Shown here in pieces: positions 9,318 through 17,213 of a stretch of DNA of 64,000 bases. The DNA lies in assembly GCA_026003475.1 (NCBI GenBank), contig BPHJ01000001.1, positions 1,239,189-1,303,188 of the forward strand. The letters run 5' to 3'. Origin of the DNA: Candidatus Kapaibacterium sp. Its GTDB lineage: Bacteria; Bacteroidota; Ignavibacteria; Kapaibacteriales; NICIL-2. The notes beneath the pieces were generated by a model. That model was not told the origin of the DNA. It was given only the letters and a program-made list of their open reading frames with translations, and made no database searches. The stretch's first letter is position 1; every line of letters begins with the position of its first letter. The position numbers and the translations under genes were made by a program.

Positions 9318-10360
9318 ACGTCTTGCGGCGAAGGACGATCACGTTGTTCGATACCGACTAATCCTTGCACATCGGGTCGGGCGGCGCTGCCAAGTGTACC
9401 TGCCAGTTTGTAGTAGCGCTCAGCAGTCGGCCGCCAGTAGATGCGCCAACGCTCCATCAGTTGTTCAATGGGTATTCCACTTTCTGCAAGAATGATGCCA
9501 CCAGTGTGCCGTAATGAAAACGGGGTCAGACGCAAGGCATCCTGTTCGGTGCGAATTCCTGCAAGGATGAATCGGCGTTCGATTGCAACATGCATGGAAC
9601 GAATACTCAACCGTTTCCCCTTGCTTCGCTTGCTCAAGCTACGGAAGACTGGATCCGATGGTGCAGCATTGGGATACAGCGCAGTGTAGGCCTGGACAGC
9701 TTCCACGGCGATGGACGGCAAGAAGACGCGCTCGATCTTGAGCCGCTTCCCCTTCCCGCGAACACGGGCGTACCAGCGCTTCCCAATGCGCTCAATATCC
9801 CCAACGTCGAGATGATGCAGCTCAACTTCGGATAGTCCTGCACCGAGCATGAGCAAGATCATTGCTCGATCGCGACGGCTTTCTTCATCCTCCCCATTGA
9901 GTGTTGCCAAGAGCCGATCGAGCTGTTCCAGGGTGAGTGCTCGCCGGTGGTAGCGCATTGGACGCTTGCCACCGCTTACCTCTCGTGCTGGATTCTTCGA
10001 CAGGATGCCGCGCTCGACCAGAAACTGGCAGAACCGCCGCAGCGCGGTTAGGTACTGCGACATTGCCACTTCCGTCAGCCCGACACCTCCACTTCCACGG
10101 CGACGACGTTTGCGGTGAAGCAAATAGTCGCGGTAGCGTTCGACGTCCCTGGGCAAGAACCGAAATCGCCGATCAATCGAGGTGACATAGTACACAAACT
10201 CGCGCAAGCACCGCTTGTAGGTTCCAACCGATTGTGGGCTGTAGTCGCGCAGCGAGACAATGTAGCTGGCAACGTGCTCCGATATATCCGCAGGGGAGAG
10301 GCTGACTGGCTCGAAGACTTCCTCCGCACCAGGCACCAGGGGTAATTCTTTACGCGGCAT
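9314..10360 (-). CDS. Tyrosine recombinase XerC/D-like protein with degenerate active site
   Basis: The fold is clear: an N-terminal SAM-like core-binding domain (SYIVSLRDYSPQSVGTYKRCL) and a C-terminal catalytic domain of about 200 residues. The catalytic set is incomplete. Box I reads GAGLSEVELHHL where active Xer proteins have GAGLRxSEL, so the first Arg is Ser. Box II reads TPFSLRHTGG where HxLRH is expected, so the His is Phe although the Arg remains. The beta-hairpin Lys (VRGKGKRLKIERVFLP) and a Tyr at the nucleophile position (AERYYKLAG) are kept. I prefer the ATG at 10360 (348 aa) to the TTG at 10384. Either it works unusually or it has become a DNA-binding or structural protein. Confidence 0.8.
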   Translation of the reverse strand: MPRKELPLVPGAEEVFEPVSLSPADISEHVASYIVSLRDYSPQSVGTYKRCLREFVYYVTSIDRRFRFLPRDVERYRDYLLHRKRRRRGSGGVGLTEVAMSQYLTALRRFCQFLVERGILSKNPAREVSGGKRPMRYHRRALTLEQLDRLLATLNGEDEESRRDRAMILLMLGAGLSEVELHHLDVGDIERIGKRWYARVRGKGKRLKIERVFLPSIAVEAVQAYTALYPNAAPSDPVFRSLSKRSKGKRLSIRSMHVAIERRFILAGIRTEQDALRLTPFSLRHTGGIILAESGIPIEQLMERWRIYWRPTAERYYKLAGTLGSAARPDVQGLVGIEQRDRPSPQDV

Positions 10361-11603
10361 CGTCCGAGACTGGCTGTTCGACAATCTGTTGCTCGAGCGA
10401 CGACACCCACCGATTGAAATACATCATGAGAACTGCCGTAACTGGCACAGCACCAATGAGCCCAAGCAGTCCGAAGAAATGTCCGAACACAAACAGGGAA
10501 ACGATCAGCAGCACGGGATGCAAGCCAACACGCTTGCCGGTCACGCGCGGATCAATGACGTACGTGCCGATGAAGTGCAACAAGTTGATGATGATGGTGA
10601 CCAAAACGATGTCCAGAATCGGGTGTGGCGATTCAGCTAAGATGATCGCAACGATGGCAATGAGCAAGCTGGCAAGCAAACCAACATAGGGGATTGGATT
10701 GAGCAACCCACAAATGACACCCAGGAACACACCGTACGGAATTCCAGCAGCGACAAAACCACCAATGCCGAGGACGCCGACAAATGTAGCGGTGATAAGC
10801 TGGCCCGTGATGTAGGCGCGTATGATGCGGTTGATTTCGACAATATCACGGAGGAGCCGTGGAGAACGCCGGCTGAGGAGCTGAACAATGAGCGTTTTCA
10901 AGCGAGGCATATCCATCAGCAAGTAAAACGCCAGCAGGGGTACCAAGATGATATTGACCACCTGAGCAATAACACCAGCAGCACCTTCCAAAAAAACCAA
11001 CACCAGCGAGAACAGGTACTGGGAGAGATTCTCCAGCCGTGGCATCAAATAATCTTGCACCAACGATCGAATCTGGTCGCTTGGAATTCCCAGTGAGCGT
11101 AGCCAGCGATAGAACTGCCGACTTTCGAGAAATTGCTGAGATGCTGTAACCAACGAGGAAATGCTCTTGACCAGCTCCTGCAACTGGGACCAAACCACCG
11201 GCGCCAGAAATATCGCGATGACAGTCGTGATACCAATCAGCATGGCATTGACGACCAATGCTGATACCCACCGCCGTATTCCCCAGCGCTCGGCGCGTGT
11301 GACCAGTGGGTCGAGAACGTAGGCGATGAAAAACGCCAGCGCGAATGGGAGAAGGACGGTCCCCAAATCGGCAACAATCCACAGAGCAAAGAGTAGCGTG
11401 GCCCAGTTCGAGAGGCGTCGTGCCAGTGGAACCTGCGCGCGAAGCGGTACTAAAAACACCATCGCACTCCCATAGAGCAGTAGCGGCGTCAAGGGGCCTG
11501 CCAGCAGTCCTGCCGAATGGAAAAAGACCGCGATCAGGACCGCCGCAATCGCAATTCCGCCAAGGACCGTCGTCGTGCCGCGCACAAGGGTACCGTCGGA
11601 CAA
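10350..11603 (-). CDS. AI-2E family transporter (PerM/TqsA-like)
   Basis: A 417-residue polytopic inner-membrane protein with about seven or eight hydrophobic helices. The arrangement is that of the AI-2E transporter family: paired N-terminal helices, a long amphipathic region (QLQELVKSISSLVTASQQFLE), then a conserved core with FYLLMDMPRLKTLIVQLL, GQLITATFVGVLGIGGF and LLNPIPYVGLLASLLIA. Members export autoinducer-2 or other solutes, or act as sodium-proton antiporters, so the substrate here is unknown. The start is TTG at 11603, 6 nt after the bacilliredoxin stop, with an in-frame GTG at 11585. The 3' end overlaps the recombinase gene, placing both on one transcript. Confidence 0.9.
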   Translation of the reverse strand: MSDGTLVRGTTTVLGGIAIAAVLIAVFFHSAGLLAGPLTPLLLYGSAMVFLVPLRAQVPLARRLSNWATLLFALWIVADLGTVLLPFALAFFIAYVLDPLVTRAERWGIRRWVSALVVNAMLIGITTVIAIFLAPVVWSQLQELVKSISSLVTASQQFLESRQFYRWLRSLGIPSDQIRSLVQDYLMPRLENLSQYLFSLVLVFLEGAAGVIAQVVNIILVPLLAFYLLMDMPRLKTLIVQLLSRRSPRLLRDIVEINRIIRAYITGQLITATFVGVLGIGGFVAAGIPYGVFLGVICGLLNPIPYVGLLASLLIAIVAIILAESPHPILDIVLVTIIINLLHFIGTYVIDPRVTGKRVGLHPVLLIVSLFVFGHFFGLLGLIGAVPVTAVLMMYFNRWVSSLEQQIVEQPVSDDAA

Positions 11604-11609
11604 GATACC

Positions 11610-12053
11610 TTAGACTTCCGCATCCGCATTGGCCCGCTGGCAGTACCGATCGTAAGCATCCACCAGGAGGCGCGCAATCGTTTCGGGATAGTTCCCCTCG
11701 ATCTGGTGGCGGTGAATCATTACTGCCAGGGTACCATCAACAAAGAGTGCCATCGAGGGCGACGACGGTGGTTGCCCAGCAAGATATTTCTCGCGCGCAT
11801 ACTGGGTAGCTTCCGTATCCATACCAGCAAATACGGTCACCAGATGATCGGGCTTGACGCTGTGATGGAGCGACAATGCAACCGCTGGTCGAGCACTCCC
11901 AGCAGCACAGCCACAGACAGAGTTAATCACCAGCAAGGTTGTCCCGCTACGGGACAGCGCGCGGTCAACATCGTCTGGTGTGCGCAATTCTTCAAACCCC
12001 AGACGAACCAGCTCCTCGCGCATCGGGGCAACAAATAAAGGATCGTAACGCAT
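11610..12053 (-). CDS. Bacilliredoxin, BrxA/BrxB (YphP/YqiW) family
   Basis: A 147-residue cytosolic thioredoxin-fold protein. The family marker is the CxC active site in NSVCGCAAG, followed by HHSVKPDHLVTVFAGMD, SSPSMALFVDG and a final helix (ETIARLLVDAYDRYC). In Firmicutes these proteins remove bacillithiol from S-bacillithiolated proteins; in Bacteroidota and relatives the low-molecular-weight thiol partner is often bacillithiol too, but no biosynthesis genes are visible here. It opens the minus-strand run that continues into the AI-2E permease, and a -7-like promoter element lies about 33 nt upstream of its ATG. Confidence 0.92.
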   Translation of the reverse strand: MRYDPLFVAPMREELVRLGFEELRTPDDVDRALSRSGTTLLVINSVCGCAAGSARPAVALSLHHSVKPDHLVTVFAGMDTEATQYAREKYLAGQPPSSPSMALFVDGTLAVMIHRHQIEGNYPETIARLLVDAYDRYCQRANADAEV

Positions 12054-12085
12054 TGGATCACCGACAAGTGGTATGACTACCGCCG

Positions 12086-12093
12086 CAAAACTA
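12086..12093 (-). promoter_or_regulatory. Candidate -7 element of the bacilliredoxin operon
   Basis: The minus strand reads TAGTTTTG, a TAnnTTTG match, placing transcription start near 12080, about 27 nt before the ATG. No TTG is seen at the expected -33 spacing. The 14-mer TGCCGTAGTTTTGC around it recurs exactly upstream of sucC. Confidence 0.45.
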
Positions 12094-12154
12094 CGGCAGC
12101 TCGACTTCAGAGAAGCCGGTATATTCGCCAGTGTCCAACAGTTTCACGCACACG

Positions 12155-13015
12155 ATGCAGGTAATTACCGCCATCTCCGAGATGCAGCAATGGAGCCAAC
12201 AGCAGCGCCGGATGGGTAAAACCATTGGCGTTGTACCAACGATGGGCTACCTTCATGACGGACACTGTTCGCTGATTGAGCGTGCTGCCACCGAGTGTGA
12301 TGCCGTCGTCACGACGATCTTTGTCAACCCTCTCCAATTCGGTCAGGGTGAGGACTTCGAACGGTATCCCCGCGATATGGAGCGAGACACAACTATTGCA
12401 CGTGCTGCTGGGAGCAGCGTTGTTTTTGCACCAACCACCGCAGAGATGTATCCATCCGGTTTTGCAACAACAATTGACGTCGGCCCCATCGCCGAACGCT
12501 TCGAGGGCGCGTTCCGTCCTGGGCACTTCCGCGGTGTAGCAACCGTTGTGGCAAAGCTGTTCAACCTTACACAGCCCCACGTTGCGTACTTCGGGCAGAA
12601 AGACTACCAGCAGTGCCTGGTAATCTCCCAAATGGTACGCGACCTGAACATGGACATCACACTACGGATTCTTCCAACGGTCCGGGATCAGGACGGTCTT
12701 GCCATGAGTTCGCGGAACGTGTATCTGTCGGCGGAGCAACGGCGCACCGCATCCCTGCTCTACCGTGCGCTCCAAGCAGGCATAGACGCGATCGCTCGGG
12801 GCGAACGGCGACGGGAGCATATCAATAAGCGGATGCAGGAAATACTCGACCAGATACCCGATGCACGGATTGATTATGCTGCCGCCGCAACGGCGGAGCG
12901 ATTGGAAGAACCAGATGAATTCCCTCCTGGTGCAAGCGTCGTGCTCCTCCTGGCAGTTCGCATCGGTTCAACCCGGCTCATTGACAACATGCTTACAACA
13001 GTCCCCTACGACTGA
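12155..13015 (+). CDS. panC: Pantoate--beta-alanine ligase
   Basis: A cytosolic ligase of about 286 residues that joins pantoate and beta-alanine with ATP to give pantothenate. Signature segments are VVPTMGYLHDGHCSLI (the HxGH-type nucleotide-binding motif), TIFVNPLQFGQGEDFERYPR, PGHFRGVATVV, YFGQKDYQQ and the KMSKS-equivalent GLAMSSRNVYLS. I favour ATG 12155, which gives the typical short N-terminus; the track's GTG at 12131 adds eight residues. The beta-alanine source, panD, lies 1.6 kb away in the opposite orientation. The 3' end overlaps the convergent Rieske gene by 10 nt. Confidence 0.96.
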   Translation: MQVITAISEMQQWSQQQRRMGKTIGVVPTMGYLHDGHCSLIERAATECDAVVTTIFVNPLQFGQGEDFERYPRDMERDTTIARAAGSSVVFAPTTAEMYPSGFATTIDVGPIAERFEGAFRPGHFRGVATVVAKLFNLTQPHVAYFGQKDYQQCLVISQMVRDLNMDITLRILPTVRDQDGLAMSSRNVYLSAEQRRTASLLYRALQAGIDAIARGERRREHINKRMQEILDQIPDARIDYAAAATAERLEEPDEFPPGASVVLLLAVRIGSTRLIDNMLTTVPYD

Positions 13016-13419
13016 TCGAGCACATATACGATGCCGTTCTCTCTGCGAAGCGGCACACGCGACAAGGGTGCAGGCGGCGGACCGCTGACAACTTTCCCTT
13101 CCGCATCGAATACACCCCCATGGCACGGACAGAAAAATTGCTCGGCTGCTGGTTCGTAGCGCACTATGCAGTTGCCGTGTGTGCAGCGCAAGTCGAGGGC
13201 AAGAATGTCTTGGCCATGGGCACGCATCACGATCGGGCGTCGGTTGATTTCCATGTGGAGCAATCCACTGCTACGGAGCTCCGTTTCGGTGCACGCTGCG
13301 ACCTTTCGAAACTGGGCTCGCCGCAGCGGCTCTTGGCGAAGCAGTGCCGCCATCAACCAACCCAAACCAACGCCCCACCCCGCATGGAACACCACCTCCA
13401 ACCAGCCGCGGCGTGTCAT
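13006..13419 (-). CDS. Rieske 2Fe-2S protein
   Basis: A protein of about 137 residues beginning MTRRGWLEVVF followed by a hydrophobic segment (GWGVGLGWLMAALL), so probably membrane-anchored and possibly Tat-exported. The cluster site is complete: CTHGNC, then 12 residues, then CPCHGG. This has the Cys-x-His...Cys-x2-His ligands plus the disulfide pair typical of cytochrome bc-type Rieske proteins. The start at 13419 overlaps the epimerase stop by 4 nt (ATGA); the upstream ATG at 13446 lies within the epimerase gene. No cytochrome b gene adjoins, so its redox partner is unknown. Confidence 0.88.
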   Translation of the reverse strand: MTRRGWLEVVFHAGWGVGLGWLMAALLRQEPLRRAQFRKVAACTETELRSSGLLHMEINRRPIVMRAHGQDILALDLRCTHGNCIVRYEPAAEQFFCPCHGGVFDAEGKVVSGPPPAPLSRVPLRRENGIVYVLDQS

Positions 13420-13832
13420 TTGTGAGCAGTCTGGTGATGCTGACATAACTCCAGCAACACGCCACCGGTGGATTTGGGGTGCAAGAATGCAATGAGCATA
13501 TCGTGTGCTCCCCGTGTCGGCGTTGCATTGATAAGTTGGATACCCTGTTGTGCCAGACGGTCGAGCTCGGCAGCAACGTCGTCACTCTCGAATGCAAGGT
13601 GGTGAATTCCATCGCCTCGCTGCTCAAGAAAGCGTGCAATTGGTGAGTCCGGCGATGTGGGCGCGACAAGCTCGATCCGAACACCACCGACAACGAACGA
13701 CGCCACTTCGACCCGTTGTTCGGGGACAACTTCGCGATGAATCGCCGCTGGTTGAAAAATCTGCTGATAGAGAGCAAGGCTCTTTTCGAGATCCGCGACA
13801 GCAATGCCGATATGGGAAAGTCGCTGAATCAT
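13416..13832 (-). CDS. mce: Methylmalonyl-CoA epimerase (VOC superfamily)
   Basis: A 138-residue vicinal-oxygen-chelate protein. The start is moved to ATG 13832, where MIQRLSHIGIAV begins exactly like other epimerases and overlaps the upstream gene by 4 nt (ATGA); the track's longer form only adds unrelated sequence. Metal-binding His and Glu candidates lie in LSHIGIAVADLEKSL, GDGIHHLAFE and GGVLLELCQ. The enzyme interconverts (S)- and (R)-methylmalonyl-CoA in propionate and succinate metabolism. No mutase is in the window, though sucC at 34 kb belongs to the same metabolic area. Confidence 0.9.
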   Translation of the reverse strand: MIQRLSHIGIAVADLEKSLALYQQIFQPAAIHREVVPEQRVEVASFVVGGVRIELVAPTSPDSPIARFLEQRGDGIHHLAFESDDVAAELDRLAQQGIQLINATPTRGAHDMLIAFLHPKSTGGVLLELCQHHQTAHK

Positions 13833-14594
13833 TCCGACTGCACAGGGATGTGTTTGCTCAAAAAGTAGTAGTGCTCCAATTGGCGGAGTTGGTCGGGGGT
13901 ATTGACTCCACAGAACTGCTGCCACTCCGGATGCATCCACGCATCAACTCGGTGCCCACGCTCACGCAAAACCGAAACTGCATCGGTCAGGTAGTATTCG
14001 CCTTGCGCATTCGATGCAGTGACGGACGTGAGCGCATCGAGCAGAGACTTTACTAGTAGCAGCATACGTTCCAGTGTTGATCTCGGTGATGGAACGTTGC
14101 TGAGGCAGCAGGTCCGCATCCTCGACGATTGCTTCGAATGTTCCGTCCGATGCGCGAAGAATTCGACCGTAACCTTGGGGATCAGGGACTATGGTTGAAA
14201 GAACGCTCAACGCAGCATCACTGCGATGGTGGTGGTCGAGGAATTCCCGCACCGTCTGGCTGCGAACCATGGGAACATCACCGTTAGCAATCAAGAGCGT
14301 GCCGTTCCACTCATCCAGCAGGGGTGCTACCTGTAGCACTGCATGTGCGGTACCGCGCTGTTGTGTCTGCACGGCGATTTCGATTCCCCGATAGTATTCG
14401 TTCACGTAGGCAATAACCTGTTCGCGTCCGAAGCCAACGACGACGATAATCCGATCCAAGGACAGTGACTGTAACGAGTCGAGCACGTACCCCAGCAGGG
14501 GCTTTCCCGCTAACGGAACTAATACTTTCGGCAGCGCTGGGTTGCCCATCCGCTTGCCCTTGCCTGCCGCCAAGACAACACCAACAGTCTCCAT
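13829..14594 (-). pseudogene. Frameshifted nucleotidyltransferase, GlmU N-domain-like
   Basis: Two ORF-track entries (13962-14594 and 13829-14119) are halves of one gene. The first frame has VVLAAGKGKRMGNPALPKVL, QQRGTAHAVLQ, IANGDVPM and EINTGTYAATSK, the order of GlmU-type pyrophosphorylase domains. The second resumes with SLLDALTSV, then NAQGEYYLTD, exactly where the family continues. Joining after the Lys codon at 14051-14049 and skipping one base near 14048 gives about 254 aa of ordinary spacing. The acetyltransferase beta-helix of full GlmU is absent, so it may act on another nucleotide sugar. It overlaps panD (TAATG) and mce (ATGA), which argues that both ends are still constrained. 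A sequencing error, a recent mutation or recoding are all possible. Confidence 0.85.
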
Positions 14595-14980
14595 TACTCA
14601 AGCCACCGGTGGGCTTGGACGCTTGTGCTCAGTTCGATGATCGAGTTGCGCTCGTCGACCAAAACAACCGTCGGTTGATGGCGTCGTGCTTCGTCGTCGG
14701 TCATCTGGGCGTAGGTCAAGATGATGACTCGATCACCAACGTGCCCTTTGCGGGCTGCAGCACCATTGAGACAGACCATACCACTTCCCCGCTCGCCTGG
14801 GATGACGTACGTCTCGAACCGCTCGCCGTTGTTGATGTTGAGAACCGAAACCTGTTCGTAGGGCAGCATATCGGCTGCTTCCATCAACTGCTCGTCGAGC
14901 GTGAGACTGCCCTCGTAGTGGAGGTTTGCTTCGGTGATCGTTGCGCGATGAATTTTCGATTTGAACATGATGCGTCGCAT
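14594..14980 (-). CDS. panD: Aspartate 1-decarboxylase
   Basis: A proenzyme of about 128 residues, starting [20 protein letters not shown] as in the family. The self-cleavage site is the Gly-Ser in HYEGSLTLD, which generates the pyruvoyl cofactor on the new Ser. [31 protein letters not shown] and VIILTYAQM are the usual conserved blocks. It makes beta-alanine for the PanC reaction; panC is close by but on the other strand. The ATG at 14980 is preferred over 15004. A TAnnTTTG element just upstream could give it a promoter separate from the flagellar genes. Confidence 0.95.
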   Translation of the reverse strand: MRRIMFKSKIHRATITEANLHYEGSLTLDEQLMEAADMLPYEQVSVLNINNGERFETYVIPGERGSGMVCLNGAAARKGHVGDRVIILTYAQMTDDEARRHQPTVVLVDERNSIIELSTSVQAHRWLE

Positions 14981-15008
14981 AGCACGTCTATTGGTCGAGT
15001 ACACACTG

Positions 15009-15016
15009 CAAAGTTA
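15009..15016 (-). promoter_or_regulatory. Candidate -7 element upstream of panD
   Basis: TAACTTTG on the minus strand fits TAnnTTTG in the 71-bp gap between fliN and panD, giving a start near 15003 and a leader of about 23 nt. No clear -33 TTG accompanies it. Confidence 0.4.
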
Positions 15017-15051
15017 CACGTGCGTAAACGACCACCCCCGCTGTTCTATTG

Positions 15052-15471
15052 CTACCGCCGCAGTGAACGCAGCCGATCGCTCGGATCAACCAGCGATGTT
15101 ATGCGAATACCGAAGTGCTTGTCAATAACAACGACTTCGCCTTCGGCAATTTTCCGACCGTTGACCAGAACATCTACCGGCTCACTGACGAGTTTATCGA
15201 ATTCGATGACCGATCCGCGCGACAAGCGAAGAATATCGCGGATCATCATCGTCGTTCGTCCCAGCTCGATCGAAAGGACAAGCTGCAAGTCGTAGAGCAG
15301 ATCAAGTTTCGGATTGAGCCCCTGCCCACCGTTGGAAGATTGGTCATCTCCTTGGGTATCGAGGTCGGAAAATGCTGGCTCGGCAACCTGGACTTTATCT
15401 TCCTCGTTGACGGCTTGCTGCTCTGGCATCGCCTTGAGCATGGCATCAATTTCATCTTGCGAGAGGGTCAT
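15052..15471 (-). CDS. fliN: Flagellar motor switch protein FliN
   Basis: A 139-residue switch-complex protein. The C-terminal SpoA/surface-presentation domain is typical: LYDLQLVLSIELGRTTM, VIEFDKLVSEPVDVLVNGRKIAEGEVVVIDKHFGIRI. The N-terminus MTLSQDEIDAMLKAM resembles the CheY-P-binding EIDxLL segment of FliM/FliY, followed by an acidic linker, but there is no CheC-like domain, so this is FliN-sized rather than FliY. It lies 21 nt downstream of fliM. FliN forms the base of the cytoplasmic C-ring and takes part in export and direction switching. Confidence 0.95.
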   Translation of the reverse strand: MTLSQDEIDAMLKAMPEQQAVNEEDKVQVAEPAFSDLDTQGDDQSSNGGQGLNPKLDLLYDLQLVLSIELGRTTMMIRDILRLSRGSVIEFDKLVSEPVDVLVNGRKIAEGEVVVIDKHFGIRITSLVDPSDRLRSLRR

Positions 15472-15492
15472 GGCGTTTCAACAGTAATGGTG

Positions 15493-16494
15493 TCACGTCG
15501 AATACACGAGAATGTCGTCGGTATCAAGGCTGCGTCGGATGCGAATTGCTTTGTGATCGCCGACCTTTCCTGGTCGTGCGGCAAAGCGTGGTTTGCCATC
15601 GAGTGTCACCAGCAGTTCGCCGGTAATCTCGGTATCAAGCTTGAGAACATCGCCAACCTTCAGATCGAGCAATTCACGCACAGAAATGGTCGCCTTACCC
15701 AGTTCGGCAACCAGCGTCAGCTCGACCACGCTCAGCAGTTGTTGCAGTACACGTACGCTTTCCTGCTCGCGGTCGCGGCGGCGGCCTGCGAGCCGAGCAC
15801 CGAGCGCTTCCCTGTTGAGCCGGGCAATGATTTCCTCCAGTGCGAACGTTGGGTAGCAGATATTCATCACGAATGCATTCAACCCGATGCTCACGTCGAA
15901 CGAAACAACCAGCACGATCTCCGATGCTGGAGCGATTTGCACAAAGTCTGGTTCGCTCTCAAAACGATTGTACCGGAGTGTGCAATCGGTAACAGACTTC
16001 CACGCTCCCGATAAATCAGACAGAATATGCTCGACGACTCCACGCAGAACCGCCTGTTCGATGGGCGTAATCGAGCGGGGCTTGCGAACCTGCTGCTCAG
16101 CAGATCCACCTAGGAGACGCTCGATCAATGACAGTGCAAGCGGCGGACCAATCTCGAGAACGCCAGAACCATCGGCTCCCTCGATGTCGAACACGTACAA
16201 GCAATTCGGATTGGTGACTGAGAGAATGTACTCCGAATAAAAAAGTTGATCAACCGACGTCACGTTGACGGTTGCAACTGTCTGGAGCTTAGAGACAAAG
16301 TAGTAGCTGAGTGTTTCGGCGAACGTTTCATGGATGTTTTGGATCGTGCGAAGCTGATTTTTCGAGATGCGATTGGGACGACGGAAATCGTAGCTTGCGA
16401 CGTCTTGCCGACTGAACGTATCCGAAGTCGTCGCATCCTGTTTTGCTGCCTGCAGCAGACTATCAATTTCATCCTGGCTGAGGTATTCCGGCAT
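15493..16494 (-). CDS. fliM: Flagellar motor switch protein FliM
   Basis: 333 residues, the standard FliM length. Domain order is an N-terminal CheY-P-binding peptide (YLSQDEIDSLLQAA), the CheC-like middle domain (from YDFRRPNRISKNQLRTIQNIHE, with conserved-type segment GSGVLEIGPPLALSLIERLLGG), and a C-terminal SpoA domain (VELTLVAELGKATISVRELLDLKVGDVL). It bridges FliG and FliN in the C-ring and receives the chemotaxis signal. It is 8 nt downstream of fliL and followed closely by fliN. Confidence 0.97.
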   Translation of the reverse strand: MPEYLSQDEIDSLLQAAKQDATTSDTFSRQDVASYDFRRPNRISKNQLRTIQNIHETFAETLSYYFVSKLQTVATVNVTSVDQLFYSEYILSVTNPNCLYVFDIEGADGSGVLEIGPPLALSLIERLLGGSAEQQVRKPRSITPIEQAVLRGVVEHILSDLSGAWKSVTDCTLRYNRFESEPDFVQIAPASEIVLVVSFDVSIGLNAFVMNICYPTFALEEIIARLNREALGARLAGRRRDREQESVRVLQQLLSVVELTLVAELGKATISVRELLDLKVGDVLKLDTEITGELLVTLDGKPRFAARPGKVGDHKAIRIRRSLDTDDILVYST

Positions 16495-16502
16495 AGCAGT
16501 CG

Positions 16503-17057
16503 CTACTGAATAACAAACTTGGGAAAGTACACGTTGCGAAGCTTGACGCCCTCGAGCGCATTGAAATAGGGCTTCAGATCGCTGCGCAAGATCGTCCGCA
16601 ATGAGTCGCGTAGCTTCAAGTCCTGGAGTTCCTCGAGAGTGTAACTCGACACACGCGCGATGATCCGATCCTGGATCGGGATCATGAGCTTTTCCTCGAC
16701 TTCTTTGGCTTTCTCTGCTGGAGAAACTTCAATCCCGACCGAGAGAACAACAATGTGAGATGCCGAACCACGTGGATTGATGTAGAGATCGGCTTTGGGT
16801 GTCACGATACCTTCCACTTTCTGGACAAGGATCGGACCGGTTTCTTCTTCATCGGTTGAGTCCTGAGACAGCTCGGTCGTATGTTGCGCCGCCGGTGAGG
16901 GATGGTCTGCTGATGGAGCAAATATCTTCAGCGCAGCAAGCACAATACCAGCTTGCACGACGATAATGCCCAAGATGATTCCGATGAGCACCGGTAAGCG
17001 AATACCCTTTTTGGGTGTCTCTTCCGGCGTTGGCACTTCGTGTTCGAGATCGGCCAT
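16503..17057 (-). CDS. fliL: Flagellar basal body-associated protein FliL
   Basis: About 184 residues after start correction. The ATG at 17057 is preceded by a strong GGAGGA ribosome site, and the protein then begins MADLEHEVPTPEETPKK with one membrane helix (LPVLIGIILGIIVVQAGIVLAAL) and a periplasmic domain containing KADLYINPRGSASHIVVLSVGIE and a C-terminal LRNVYFPKFVIQ. FliL encircles or supports the stator at the motor. The gene starts the flagellar run fliL-fliM-fliN; the rest of the flagellar regulon is outside the window. Confidence 0.92.
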   Translation of the reverse strand: MADLEHEVPTPEETPKKGIRLPVLIGIILGIIVVQAGIVLAALKIFAPSADHPSPAAQHTTELSQDSTDEEETGPILVQKVEGIVTPKADLYINPRGSASHIVVLSVGIEVSPAEKAKEVEEKLMIPIQDRIIARVSSYTLEELQDLKLRDSLRTILRSDLKPYFNALEGVKLRNVYFPKFVIQ

Positions 17058-17178
17058 GGCTATTCCTCCATGAAGCGTTTGTATTGCACAGCACGTAAAA
17101 AGCGTGCCAATTGCACCTGTATCGAATATCGGCGGTCGGGCGAAAAACTGTTGCATCAGCATGCACCAAGGCGCAGTG

Positions 17179-17186
17179 TAAATTTG
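17179..17186 (+). promoter_or_regulatory. Candidate -7 element for the VWA-OmpA-SPOR gene
   Basis: TAAATTTG fits TAnnTTTG and lies 28 nt before the ATG at 17214. A TTG at 17151-17153 is 25 bp away, slightly beyond the normal spacing. The same GTGTAAATTTG string occurs before the ECF sigma gene. Confidence 0.45.
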
Positions 17187-17213
17187 TTGGCATCATAACC
17201 GCTTCTCCCACGG

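Noticed and set aside
9314-10360. Integrase marking a mobile element
   Set aside because: The gene lies in an overlapping run of housekeeping genes; there are no att-like repeats, cargo or phage genes nearby, and the active site is degenerate.
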